Positions 36,617 to 45,532 of a stretch of DNA of 64,000 bases are shown piece by piece. Source of the stretch: Firm-04 sp045617625 (GTDB taxonomy: Bacteria; Bacillota; Clostridia; Oscillospirales; Ruminococcaceae). Below the pieces are notes generated by a model. It searched no databases. It was not told the DNA's origin and worked only from the letters and a program-made list of their open reading frames with translations. Each line of letters begins with the position of its first letter. The stretch's first letter is position 1. The translations under genes and the position numbers were made by a program. The DNA lies in contig JAZLJA010000040.1 in assembly GCA_045617625.1 (NCBI GenBank), forward strand, positions 10,070 through 74,069. The letters run 5' to 3'.

Positions 36617-37377
36617 TAAAGATTGCAGTATATGGAAAGGGCGGAATCGGAAAATCCACAACGGTATCGAATCTCTCCGCAGCACTCGCAGAGCAGGGCT
36701 TAAAGGTCATGCAGATCGGCTGTGATCCGAAAGCGGATTCGACGGGCAGCCTGCATCATCTGGAACGTGTCGATACCGTGCTGGATCTGGTCAGGACCCG
36801 TGGAAATGCGGTTTCTATTGATGAAATGGTACATCTCGGCTACGGCGGGGTCATTTGTGTGGAGGCGGGAGGTCCCGCACCCGGCATGGGCTGTGCAGGC
36901 CGCGGCATTATCGCTGCACTGGAAAAGCTGGCGGAAAAGGGCGCCTATGAGGTCTATCAGCCCGATGTGGTGTTTTATGATGTTCTGGGGGATGTGGTCT
37001 GCGGCGGTTTTTCCATGCCGATGCGCAGCGGCTATGCGGATAAAGTATTCATCATCACCTCAGGTGAAAACATGGCGATTCATGCTGCCGCAAACATTGC
37101 AGCGGCGCTGGAGAATTTCAAGGGGCGCGGTTATGCGTCGCTGGGCGGCATCATTCTGAATCGCAGGGATGTCAAAAACGAAAATGCCAAGGTACAGGAA
37201 CTTGCCGTGGATATTCACAGTGAGATCATCGGCAGTTTGCATCGCAGTGAGACTGTGCAGGCTGCCGAAGAACTTCGGCAAACGGTGATGGAGGCATTTC
37301 CTGACAGTGAAATGGCTGCCGAATACCGCACACTTGCAGCACAAATGATGGCGGTCTGTCGGGGGGAAAGCCGATGA
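36613..37377 (+). CDS. NifH-like ATP-dependent iron protein
   Basis: 254 residues. It has the P-loop GKGGIGKST (8-16), the switch region CDPKADST (37-44), and the two cysteines that hold the bridging [4Fe-4S] cluster in the dimer: C94 (GCAGRG) and C130 (DVVCGGF). This is the electron-donor component shared by nitrogenases and nitrogenase-like reductases (BchL/ChlL, CfbC, MarH). It is slightly shorter than true NifH. The two component-1-like genes follow at once with 4-bp overlaps. Nitrogen fixation is unlikely, as no nifB, nifE or nifN accompanies it here. Confidence 0.93.
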   Translation: MIKIAVYGKGGIGKSTTVSNLSAALAEQGLKVMQIGCDPKADSTGSLHHLERVDTVLDLVRTRGNAVSIDEMVHLGYGGVICVEAGGPAPGMGCAGRGIIAALEKLAEKGAYEVYQPDVVFYDVLGDVVCGGFSMPMRSGYADKVFIITSGENMAIHAAANIAAALENFKGRGYASLGGIILNRRDVKNENAKVQELAVDIHSEIIGSLHRSETVQAAEELRQTVMEAFPDSEMAAEYRTLAAQMMAVCRGESR

Positions 37378-38693
37378 AGCGTGTGGGCGGCGAGACAGGA
37401 TCCCCTGCAATGCCGATCGCAGAAGCACCGTTTCCGTCGCCGTTTTCCGCAGGGTTGGAATACAGTGTGCCTGCACGCGGCGGCTGGACGATCGTTCATG
37501 TGGGGATGCTGATGCCGCAGGCACATGAGATTTTTGTCTGTGCGGCAGGATGTCTGCGCGGCGTTGTGCTTTCGGCTGCCGAGATGCACTGCACCGACCG
37601 TTTTTCCACCATCGCTGTCGAGGAACACAACATCATTGACGGCGACATGGAGGAACTGCTGATCGAGGGCGTGACGGATATTCTGCACCGTCTGTCGGAA
37701 CTTCCGAAAGCGGTGCTTGTTTACAGCAGTTGTATCCATCATTTCATGGGCACCGATCTGGCGATGTGCTATCGTATTTTGCGGGAGCGTTTTCCCGATG
37801 TTGATTTCGCGGACTGTTATATGACGCCGATCATGCGCAAGAGCGGCTTGACCCCCGATCAACTGATGCGAAAGCAATTATACAGCCTGCTCAAACCCGC
37901 AGAGAAGCTTCCGAAGCATTGTGCAGTCATCGGCAACTGTTTTTCAATGGATGCGCAAAGTGATATGGTGCGTCTCATCACGCAGGCGGGGTGGACACTG
38001 CATCAGATCACGGAATGCAGCACCTATGCGGATTATCAGCAAATGGCGGTGTGCAGCCTGTGTATCAGTACGCAGTCTGTGGCAAAGGTCGGCGGTGATG
38101 CGCTTGCAAATCGGCTCGGAATGCAGCATCTCGCTCTGCCGCTGAGTTACGGTGCAGATGAGATTCGGCGAAATCTTGCAAAGCTTGCCGATGCACTGGA
38201 TACCGAATATGACGGCGGCACACAAGCGCAGAGCGATGCAGAATCTGCACTTGCAAGGGCAAAACAGATCATCGGCAATGCACCCGTTGCATTGGATTAC
38301 ACGTTCACACCGCGTCCGCTTTCGCTGGCGAGATTGCTTTGTTCACACGGATTTCATCTGACAGACTTGTTTGCGGATGCTTTTTCTGCCGATGAACATG
38401 AGGATTTCCTCTGGCTGCAATCAAATGCGCCGCAGCTTGTCATTCACCCGACGGTTCATGCTGCGATGCGGAAATTCCTGCCTGACAGTACGGAAAAAAC
38501 GCTTGCGCTCGGGCAAAAAGCGGCATACTTCACGGACAGCCCGTATTTTGTCAATCAGATCGAGGGCGGGAGCGGCTATGGATTTCAGGGCATCACGGCA
38601 CTGGCAGAGGCAATGTGTGAAGCTTTTTCGGTACCGAAAGACACCGCACATTTGATATCAATGAAAGGACTAGGTTGCGAAAGCTGCATATGA
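37374..38693 (+). CDS. Nitrogenase component 1-like subunit (D/E type)
   Basis: 439 residues of the nitrogenase component 1 superfamily. Cysteines sit where NifD-type proteins hold an iron-sulfur cluster: C56 and C60 in FVCAAGCLRGV, C73 in EMHCTDRF, and C120 in VYSSCIHHFMGTDL. The middle contains the typical GNCFSMDAQSDMVRLI and the Rossmann-like segment ending LAKLADAL. The extreme C-terminus GLGCESCI adds a C-x2-C pair, which I do not know from NifD. The catalytic cofactor ligands of NifD (Cys275, His442) could not be located. It probably pairs with the next gene as a heterodimer or heterotetramer. Confidence 0.83.
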   Translation: MKRVGGETGSPAMPIAEAPFPSPFSAGLEYSVPARGGWTIVHVGMLMPQAHEIFVCAAGCLRGVVLSAAEMHCTDRFSTIAVEEHNIIDGDMEELLIEGVTDILHRLSELPKAVLVYSSCIHHFMGTDLAMCYRILRERFPDVDFADCYMTPIMRKSGLTPDQLMRKQLYSLLKPAEKLPKHCAVIGNCFSMDAQSDMVRLITQAGWTLHQITECSTYADYQQMAVCSLCISTQSVAKVGGDALANRLGMQHLALPLSYGADEIRRNLAKLADALDTEYDGGTQAQSDAESALARAKQIIGNAPVALDYTFTPRPLSLARLLCSHGFHLTDLFADAFSADEHEDFLWLQSNAPQLVIHPTVHAAMRKFLPDSTEKTLALGQKAAYFTDSPYFVNQIEGGSGYGFQGITALAEAMCEAFSVPKDTAHLISMKGLGCESCI

Positions 38694-39841
38694 GACAGGT
38701 GAGAACAGTATTATCGACCTATTCGTCCGACACATTCGGGGTATGTTCTGCACTGTATGAGTTGGGCGGCATGACTGTCATGCACGATGCGTCAGGCTGC
38801 AATTCGACCTATACGACACATGATGAGCCGCGCTGGTATCACTCAGACAGCCTTGTATTCATCTCTGGTTTGACGGAACTGGACGCCGTCATGGGCAATG
38901 ATGACCGTCTCATTCAGGATATGCTGGAGAGCATTGAAACACTTCATCCTGCGTTTGCGGCGATTGCCGGCACGCCGATTCCGATGATGAACGGCTGTGA
39001 CCTTGCCGCTGTTGCAAATGAAGTGGAACGTGCATCGGGCATTCCGTGTTTTGCATTTCCGACGAGCGGAATGCAGTCCTATCTGTGCGGTGCGTCTGAT
39101 GCGTTTGCTGTTCTTGCAAAGCGCATGACACTTTCGTCCGAATGCAGAAAGCCGAACACCGTCAACATTCTTGGGGCAACGCCGCTTGATTTTTCTCTTT
39201 CTCCCACGGTTGCATCCATACGGCGGCTGCTTACGGAATCAGGTTTTTCGGTGAATGGCTGCTGGGCAATGGGGAGCAGCTTTGAACAGCTTCGTCATGC
39301 GGGAGCAGCGGCGGTCAATCTGGTGATATCGGGGACAGGCATGAAGGCTGCACAGGTGCTGAAACATAAATTCGGAACGCCTTATGTCGTCGGAACACCT
39401 GTCGGAGCGGAGTTTTCGGCACAGATCGTGCAGCAGCTTCGCGCTTCGGCATCGGATGGAATGGACAGAATTGCATTTGAAAACGCTGTTCCGTCGTCGG
39501 CGTGCGGCATCAGGATTGTGGGGGAAAGTGTGATATCCCGTTCGATCGCGGCAGCAGTCGGCTTGCAGACAGGGAATGTTCCGCAGGTCGTCAGCACACT
39601 GGAAGCACTGCCTGAACTTGCAGGAATCTGTGCAGCAGGGGATGTGCAGGCGATGGAGGAAGATGAGATCCAAGCTGTCTGCTGTGATGCTGCGATCGTG
39701 ATTGCTGATCCGCTGTATCGACCGATTCTTCCCTCCGATTGTCGCCTGCTCCGAATGCCGCATGAAGCGTTTTCGGGCAGGATTTACCGCGGTGAGATGC
39801 CTGATCTTACGAAATTTGATTATGAGGAAGCGATTCTATGA
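38690..39841 (+). CDS. Nitrogenase component 1-like subunit (K/N type)
   Basis: 383 residues from the ATG at 38690, which overlaps the upstream stop by 4 bp like its neighbours; a TTG at 38675 with AAAGGA upstream is an alternative start, five codons longer. SSDTFGVCSALYELGG and MHDASGCNSTYTTHDEPRWY at the N-terminus are hallmarks of nitrogenase component 1-type oxidoreductases. The cysteines C19, C37 and C103 match in order the three cluster cysteines of NifK. It is shorter than NifK and has no long N-terminal extension. With the preceding protein it should form the catalytic component served by the NifH-like reductase. Confidence 0.85.
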   Translation: MRQVRTVLSTYSSDTFGVCSALYELGGMTVMHDASGCNSTYTTHDEPRWYHSDSLVFISGLTELDAVMGNDDRLIQDMLESIETLHPAFAAIAGTPIPMMNGCDLAAVANEVERASGIPCFAFPTSGMQSYLCGASDAFAVLAKRMTLSSECRKPNTVNILGATPLDFSLSPTVASIRRLLTESGFSVNGCWAMGSSFEQLRHAGAAAVNLVISGTGMKAAQVLKHKFGTPYVVGTPVGAEFSAQIVQQLRASASDGMDRIAFENAVPSSACGIRIVGESVISRSIAAAVGLQTGNVPQVVSTLEALPELAGICAAGDVQAMEEDEIQAVCCDAAIVIADPLYRPILPSDCRLLRMPHEAFSGRIYRGEMPDLTKFDYEEAIL

Positions 39842-40974
39842 AAAAAATCTTTTGCTTGCTGTTGAGCATGATGCTCTGTGCAGGGCTTTTCTGCGGCTGC
39901 ACGGATACCAAACGGCAAAATGCCGAAAACACAGTCACGGTGACGGATCACAACGGAAATATTGTGACACTGCCTTCCAAAATCGAGCGCATTGCGGTGT
40001 GTGACATTTTCCCGATTCCTTCGGTGCTTGCGGTGTTTTTCAATTCCGCCGATAAGATCGTTGCAATGGCACCTTCCAGCATGAGCGCGGCGAAAAACGG
40101 GCTTTTGTCTGAACTCTACCCCGAAATACTGAATGCGGATACCTCTGCGATCAGTGCCGCTGATGTCAACACCGAGGAACTGATGAAACAGGATCCGCAG
40201 CTTGTGATATACAGTGCTTCAAATGCGAAACTGGGTGAAAAACTGCAAAAAGCAGGATTCAACGCAGTGGCAGTATCTGCAAATCAATGGGGCTATAATG
40301 CGGTGGAAACCCTGAATCAGTGGCTGACGCTCTTCACTGCAATCTTCCCTGATGAAGCCAATGACCGTGCTGAACTTGTCCGTAAATACAGTGAGGACTC
40401 GATGAAACTGGTGCAGGAGCGCACATCCGCATTGTCCGATGCAGAGCGCAGACGCATCTTTTTCCTGTTTCAGTACAGCGCAGATACCATTATCACCTCC
40501 GGAAAGAATTTTTTCGGGCAATGGTGGGCAGATTCCATCGGGGCTGTGAATGTGGCTGAGGAGCTGACACAGGATAATTCCGTGAAAGTCAGCCTGGAAC
40601 AGATCTACGCATGGAATCCCGATACGATCCTGATGACCAATTTCACGTCTGCAATGCCGCAGGATCTGTATGACGGCACTGTGGGATCCTATGACTGGAG
40701 CGGAGTGCGTGCCGTTGCAGAACAGACTGCCTACAAAATGCCGCTCGGAATGTATCGAAGCTTCACGGCAGGTGTTGACACGCCGATCACATTGCTCTGG
40801 CTTGCCAAAACGGTATATCCGACGCTGTTTTCCGATATTGACATCACCGAGAAAACCAAGGAATATTATCAGTCGGTGTTTGGGGTATCGCTGACCTCGG
40901 AGCAGGTGGCAAAGATCTTTGCGCCTGCCGAAGGCGCAGGGCAAATGGATTATCAGGGAGGCGGCGTGCAGTGA
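39838..40974 (+). CDS. FecB-type substrate-binding lipoprotein
   Basis: 378 residues. The signal peptide ends in the lipobox LFCGC with C21 as lipidation site. The rest is a class III periplasmic-binding fold: TVTVTDHNGNIVTLPSKIER at the start is the usual opening of iron-siderophore/haem/B12 binding proteins. It should feed the permease and ATPase encoded at the head of the operon. Its separation from them by the nitrogenase-like genes argues that import and reduction are one pathway. It has 4-bp overlaps with both neighbours. Confidence 0.9.
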   Translation: MKKIFCLLLSMMLCAGLFCGCTDTKRQNAENTVTVTDHNGNIVTLPSKIERIAVCDIFPIPSVLAVFFNSADKIVAMAPSSMSAAKNGLLSELYPEILNADTSAISAADVNTEELMKQDPQLVIYSASNAKLGEKLQKAGFNAVAVSANQWGYNAVETLNQWLTLFTAIFPDEANDRAELVRKYSEDSMKLVQERTSALSDAERRRIFFLFQYSADTIITSGKNFFGQWWADSIGAVNVAEELTQDNSVKVSLEQIYAWNPDTILMTNFTSAMPQDLYDGTVGSYDWSGVRAVAEQTAYKMPLGMYRSFTAGVDTPITLLWLAKTVYPTLFSDIDITEKTKEYYQSVFGVSLTSEQVAKIFAPAEGAGQMDYQGGGVQ

Positions 40975-42176
40975 GTCTGAATGAAACGCCCTCTGCGGAG
41001 CGGCTCCAGATTGCGTTTTTCGGATGCCGCAATGCAGGAAAATCCAGTATCGTGAATGCAGTGACCAATCAGGAGATGTCTGTTGTCTCTGCAATCAAGG
41101 GCACCACGACGGACCCTGTCAAAAAAGCGATGGAGTTGCTGCCGCTCGGTCCCGTGGTCATCATTGACACAGCGGGATATGATGATGATGGGGTTCTCGG
41201 GCAGCTGCGGATTGCAAAAACACAGCAGATTCTCAATCGCACAGACATTGCCGTGCTGGTTGTTGACGGATGCAGAGGCATGCAGTCTGCCGACCGTGAG
41301 CTGCTTTGGATGTTTGTACAAAAGCAGATCCCGTATCTTATCGTGTGCAGCAAAGCCGATCTGCATGATGCTGCTGCGGCAGAATCGCAGGACTGGCTGC
41401 GTGTCAGTGCGGTGACAGGAATGAATATTGACATTCTAAAGGAACGAATCGCCGCGCTTGTGCCAAATGCCGCCGAAAAGCAGCCGCTGATCGCCGATTT
41501 GCTTGAGGCGGGCGACAGTGTTGTGCTGGTTTGCCCGATCGACGAATCTGCCCCCAAGGGCAGGCTGATTCTGCCGCAGCAGCAAACGATTCGTGATGTG
41601 CTGGATGCTGATGCATCGGCAATCGTCACCAAGGAGACGGGTTTGCAGTCGGTGCTTGAAAATCTGCGAACACCGCCCCGCATGGTCGTGACTGACAGTC
41701 AGGCACTCGGCGCGGTGAAATCCGTTGTCCCCGACGAAATTCCGCTGACGACCTTTTCCATTCTGATGGCACGATATAAAGGGTTTCTGCAAACAGCGGT
41801 AGCGGGGATCGCGGCGGCAAAAAAGCTGCGGGCAGGGGATGTGGTGCTGATGGCGGAGGGATGCACACATCATCGGCAGTGCAATGATATCGGTACGGTG
41901 AAAATACCGCATCTCCTGCAAAAATACTGCGGCTGTGAGCTTGTGTTCGAGAACTGTTCGGGTTTCGGTTTTCCAAGTGATTTGTCTCGGTTTTCACTGG
42001 TGATTCACTGCGGCGGATGTATGCTTCCTGACCGTGAGATACAGCATCGGATGCAGACTGCCGCACAGCAGGGGATTCCGATGACCAATTACGGCATTGC
42101 ACTCGCACAGATGACCGATACTCTTGAACGGACACTTCGCAGTTTTCCTGATATCCATGCACTTCTTTGCAAATAA
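40971..42176 (+). CDS. hydF: HydF-type GTPase and iron-sulfur scaffold
   Basis: 401 residues starting with GTG (GTGA overlap with the previous stop codon; AGGGAGG upstream). The GTPase domain (about 10-165) has P-loop GCRNAGKSS, switch motif DTAGYDDDG and CSKAD. The C-terminal domain carries the HydF cluster motif C298-x-H300, then 45 residues, then H346-C347-x2-C350 (EGCTHHRQC and IHCGGC). HydF holds the [2Fe] precursor during [FeFe]-hydrogenase maturation. Here it is the last gene of the nitrogenase-like operon, so it may hold or deliver a cofactor for that enzyme, or serve a hydrogenase elsewhere. Confidence 0.9.
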   Translation: MSLNETPSAERLQIAFFGCRNAGKSSIVNAVTNQEMSVVSAIKGTTTDPVKKAMELLPLGPVVIIDTAGYDDDGVLGQLRIAKTQQILNRTDIAVLVVDGCRGMQSADRELLWMFVQKQIPYLIVCSKADLHDAAAAESQDWLRVSAVTGMNIDILKERIAALVPNAAEKQPLIADLLEAGDSVVLVCPIDESAPKGRLILPQQQTIRDVLDADASAIVTKETGLQSVLENLRTPPRMVVTDSQALGAVKSVVPDEIPLTTFSILMARYKGFLQTAVAGIAAAKKLRAGDVVLMAEGCTHHRQCNDIGTVKIPHLLQKYCGCELVFENCSGFGFPSDLSRFSLVIHCGGCMLPDREIQHRMQTAAQQGIPMTNYGIALAQMTDTLERTLRSFPDIHALLCK

Positions 42177-42178
42177 AA

Positions 42179-42221
42179 AAACCGCAGGACATTTCGCTTG
42201 ATTGCAAATGTCCTGCGGTTT
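42179..42221. terminator. Bidirectional terminator after hydF
   Basis: A perfect 16-bp stem AAACCGCAGGACATTT (42179-42194 region) with AAATGTCCTGCGGTTT (42206-42221), flanked by A6 and T-rich sequence, between the convergent hydF and copA genes. Confidence 0.9.
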
Positions 42222-42233
42222 CTGTTTGTCCGA

Positions 42234-44786
42234 TTATGATGCGCTGTCAATGCCGATGACCGTGTATCCTGCATCTTCGACAGCCGCTTTCAGCACTGCG
42301 TCATCCACGGGCTTTGTCAGTGTGACGACAGCTTTGCTTTCCGTGTGGCTTGCGACTGCCTCTGCGACACCGTCCAAAGCTTCCAGAGCTTTTTTTGTGT
42401 GAGCTTCGCAGTGCATGCACATCATGCCTTCGATATGAATGGTTTTTGTCATGGTCGTTTCCTCCGATTCAGATTGGATTTCATCGAGAAGCGCAGAGAG
42501 TGCGGAATCCTCAACAGGATGTCTGATGCAGCGGTCGCGCTTCGCGCAATACATGGAAAAGAGATTGAGCCGCAGGGCATTCAGCACCACGCAGATGCTG
42601 GAAACGCTCATCGCGGCGGCGGCGATCATAGGGTTCAGCGTCCAGCCGAATAATCCCGTATAGCATCCTGCCGCAAGCGGGATGCACAGAATGTTGTAGA
42701 AAAATGCCCAGAACAGGTTTTCGATGATGTTTTTGCGTGTTGCTCTTGAAAGCCGCACTGCCGCCGATACATCCGTCAGTTTGCTGTTCATCAGGACGAC
42801 CTGTGCTGCGTCAATGGCGACATCTGTTCCTGCGCCGATCGCCATGCCAATATCTGCGGCGGTGAGTGCGGGTGCATCGTTGATGCCGTCCCCGACCATC
42901 ATGGTTTGGCCAAGCGTTTTCAGCTTGCTGACGACCGTTGCTTTTTCATTTGGCTTCACGCCGGCGATGACGTTGTCAATGCCTGCCTGCTTTGCCATTG
43001 CTTTCGCCGTGCGCGGGTGATCGCCTGTGAGGAGAACCGTACGGATGCCCATTGCTTTGAGTTCCGTGATTGCCTGTACGGCTTCGGGACGCAGAACATC
43101 GGAAACGGCAGCCATGCCGAGCAATTTCTTTTCATTCGCAAACACGATCGGTGTGCAGCCACGGTCAGAGAATGTTTCTGCTGCTGCAAGAAATGCCGCA
43201 GGCACGGCGATTTTGGATGCAATGAATTGCATCGAGCCGCCGAATATCATTTCCCCATGCACTTCGCCTGACAATCCGCTGCCGTGGATCGCCTGAAAAT
43301 GCAGGGCATCCTCTGCGGTGATGTGATACCGTATCAGATTCTGCACCACAGCTTTTGCAAGCGGATGCTCACTTTTCTGTTCAAGGGCAAGGGCAGCCGA
43401 AAACAGTTCGTTTTCGTTGACGCCGTCGGCAGTCATCCATTCGATGACTTTGGGTGCTCCCATTGTGACCGTGCCTGTTTTATCCAGAACCGCGAGCTTG
43501 ATTTTCCCTGTTTCTTCCAGTGCAGCAGCATTTTTGAATAGTACCCCGTGTTTTGCTCCAATGCCGCTGCCCACCATGACCGCGACGGGTGTTGCAAGTC
43601 CGAGCGCACACGGACAACTGATCACCAGCACGGATATCGCACGCGCCAGGGCAAAAGCAAACGGTTTTCCGAGCATCAGCCAGATGATCAGCGTGAAAAC
43701 TGCGATGCCGACCACCGCAGGCACAAAGATCCCTGCGACTTTATCGGCGATTTTGGCAATGGGTGCTTTGGTCGCAGAGGCTTCACGCACCGTCTGAATG
43801 ATCTGTGCAAGGGTGGTGTCCTGTCCCACGCGTGTTGCTTTGCATCGGATAAATCCCGACTGATTGACGGTTGCCGCTGAAACGGCGTCTCCGACGGATT
43901 TGTCCACGGGGATGCTTTCTCCTGTCAGGGCGGATTCATTGACGGCTGTTTCACCTGCGATCACAACACCGTCAACGGGAATGCTTTCACCCGGGCGCAC
44001 CGCAAAGATATCGCCTGTCTGCAATTCATCAATGGGCACTGTAACGATTTGTTCTCCGCGTTCCACCGATGCTGTTTTCGGAGCAAGCTGCAAAAGCGAT
44101 CTGAGTGCATCTGTGGTTTTGCCCTTGCTTTTTGCTTCCAGTATTTTTCCGACGGTGATCAGCACCAGAATCATGGCAGCGGATTCAAAATATAAGCTTT
44201 CAAGCAGCGGTGATGCGGTTGCTGCGCTGTGTTTCGCCTGTTCGGCAGCCATGCGGATGAGTGTATAACCGCTCCATACAAAGGAAGCAGACGATCCCAG
44301 TGCCACAAGTGCATCCATATTGGGTGCTTTGTGCAGCACGCTTTGCAGTCCCGAACGGAAAAAGCGTCTGTGGATCCACATCACGGCAGCCGCGAGCAGC
44401 ATTTGCAGGACGCCGATGCGCAGGGGATGGTCGGTCAGCCACACAGGGAGCGGAAACCCGAACATGGTATGTCCCATGGAGATGTACATCAGCAGCAGGA
44501 GAAATCCGAGGCTGATGCAAAAACTTTTTCGGAGACGGGGCGTTTCATGGTCGGCAAGGGCATCAAGATCAGCAGCAGGGGAGGCGTCGGTTTGCAGGGC
44601 AGCGCCATATCCTGCGGCTTTCACGGCACGGATGATGTCATTGTCTGATGCAGTCCCTTCGATGCGCAGGCTGTTGGTCAGCAGGCTGACGGAACATTCG
44701 CTGACACCTTCCACGGCTGCGGCTGCCTGTTCCACATGCGCCTGACAGGCGGCGCAGGTCATTCCCGTGATGCGATATATCTTCAT
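42234..44786 (-). CDS. copA: Copper-exporting P1B ATPase with C-terminal CopZ-like domain
   Basis: 850 residues from the ATG at 44786 (GGAGG upstream; an ATG 12 bases earlier is less well placed). An N-terminal metal-binding domain with GMTCAAC (about 8-14), eight membrane segments, the ion-path motif CPC in SCPCALGLATP, the phosphorylation motif DKTGT and the hinge GDGINDAP. After the normal end of the protein a second metal-binding domain is attached, starting MTKTIHIEGMMCMHC, which resembles a free CopZ chaperone. It probably exports Cu(I). Confidence 0.93.
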   Translation of the reverse strand: MKIYRITGMTCAACQAHVEQAAAAVEGVSECSVSLLTNSLRIEGTASDNDIIRAVKAAGYGAALQTDASPAADLDALADHETPRLRKSFCISLGFLLLLMYISMGHTMFGFPLPVWLTDHPLRIGVLQMLLAAAVMWIHRRFFRSGLQSVLHKAPNMDALVALGSSASFVWSGYTLIRMAAEQAKHSAATASPLLESLYFESAAMILVLITVGKILEAKSKGKTTDALRSLLQLAPKTASVERGEQIVTVPIDELQTGDIFAVRPGESIPVDGVVIAGETAVNESALTGESIPVDKSVGDAVSAATVNQSGFIRCKATRVGQDTTLAQIIQTVREASATKAPIAKIADKVAGIFVPAVVGIAVFTLIIWLMLGKPFAFALARAISVLVISCPCALGLATPVAVMVGSGIGAKHGVLFKNAAALEETGKIKLAVLDKTGTVTMGAPKVIEWMTADGVNENELFSAALALEQKSEHPLAKAVVQNLIRYHITAEDALHFQAIHGSGLSGEVHGEMIFGGSMQFIASKIAVPAAFLAAAETFSDRGCTPIVFANEKKLLGMAAVSDVLRPEAVQAITELKAMGIRTVLLTGDHPRTAKAMAKQAGIDNVIAGVKPNEKATVVSKLKTLGQTMMVGDGINDAPALTAADIGMAIGAGTDVAIDAAQVVLMNSKLTDVSAAVRLSRATRKNIIENLFWAFFYNILCIPLAAGCYTGLFGWTLNPMIAAAAMSVSSICVVLNALRLNLFSMYCAKRDRCIRHPVEDSALSALLDEIQSESEETTMTKTIHIEGMMCMHCEAHTKKALEALDGVAEAVASHTESKAVVTLTKPVDDAVLKAAVEDAGYTVIGIDSAS

Positions 44787-44876
44787 CGAGGCCTCCATTC
44801 GATTATATTTCCAAGCTGCCGCGGGTATTTCTTTTCTTGATAGAAAGAATATCCCAAAAGCAAGTGTATTATTCCA

Positions 44877-44905
44877 ATTATATACCCCGCTGCGTTTTTT
44901 GTCAA
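44877..44905 (-). promoter_or_regulatory. Promoter of copA with GC-rich spacer
   Basis: Minus strand TTGACA (44905-44900), 17-bp spacer, TATAAT (44882-44877). The spacer contains GCGGGGTA, and GCGGGTAT recurs in the opposite orientation at 44821-44828. G-tract dyads of this kind are used by copper repressors of the CsoR type, but the match is only suggestive. Confidence 0.6.
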
Positions 44906-44937
44906 GTTTACAAAGCAGTCATTGAATTGGAAACAGG

Positions 44938-44966
44938 TTGCAAACGACTGAAATTTGTGCTATAAT
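44938..44966 (+). promoter_or_regulatory. Promoter of the Dabb - YdcF-like operon
   Basis: TTGCAA (44938-44943), 17-bp spacer, TATAAT (44961-44966) preceded by TGC, about 40 bp before the first gene. Confidence 0.75.
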
Positions 44967-45005
44967 ATAAGGACACACTGATGTTGAAAGAAAAGGAGAA
45001 TGATT

Positions 45006-45308
45006 ATGGTCAAGCATCTTATTTTATGGCAGCTGCGCGATGATCTTTCCGCAGATGAAAAGGAATCAGTCAAGCAGGGCATCAAGACAGGACTTGAGGG
45101 GCTCAGCGGCGAGATAGAGGGGCTGCTTCATATTTCTGTGCAAACGGAATGTCTTGCGACCTCAAATGCGGATGTCATGCTCGATTCGGATTTCACGGAT
45201 GCAGCAGCACTTGCCGCATATGCGTTGCATCCCAAACACGTTGCGGTTGCTGACAGTATGGTGCGTCCCTTTACGAAAGCCCGTGTCTGTATGGATTATG
45301 AGGTGTGA
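45006..45308 (+). CDS. Dabb-domain (dimeric alpha-beta barrel) stress-type protein
   Basis: 100 residues from the ATG at 45006 (AAGGAG at 7 bases; an ATG at 45000 touches that site). The pattern KHLILWQLRDDLSADEKES at the start and HPKHVAVADSM near residue 77 is typical of the stress-responsive Dabb family, small ferredoxin-like dimers of mostly unknown function. It is the first gene of a three-gene plus-strand operon. Confidence 0.82.
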   Translation: MVKHLILWQLRDDLSADEKESVKQGIKTGLEGLSGEIEGLLHISVQTECLATSNADVMLDSDFTDAAALAAYALHPKHVAVADSMVRPFTKARVCMDYEV

Positions 45309-45310
45309 GC

Positions 45311-45529
45311 ATGGACGAGTATCTCATTGCAAACACGACCAAAACACAGCGCATTGAATTGGTTCGCTCCTGGATCCCGACCGATGAGGCGATGGACGAT
45401 GCTGGAGATATGGATCTTTTCGTTCTATATGCCGATTACATCAACGGTGAGAAGGAAATATCCGAATGCAACGCAGCTTTTCGGGCTGAGGACTATGCGG
45501 ACACCGCAGGATCGAAGTTGGGAGGCTGA
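45311..45529 (+). CDS. Small acidic protein of unknown function
   Basis: 72 residues starting two bases after the Dabb stop codon (ATG at 45311; GAGGTG upstream). Acidic, no signal peptide or membrane segment; helical pattern. Not recognised. The tight spacing on both sides places it in the operon with the Dabb and YdcF-like genes. Confidence 0.65.
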   Translation: MDEYLIANTTKTQRIELVRSWIPTDEAMDDAGDMDLFVLYADYINGEKEISECNAAFRAEDYADTAGSKLGG

Positions 45530-45532
45530 CGT

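Noticed and set aside
36613..39841. True nitrogen fixation genes
   Set aside because: Only one NifH-like and two component 1-like proteins are present, with no nifB, nifE/N or molybdenum transport; the component 1-like proteins are shorter than NifD/NifK. A nitrogenase-like reductase is more likely.
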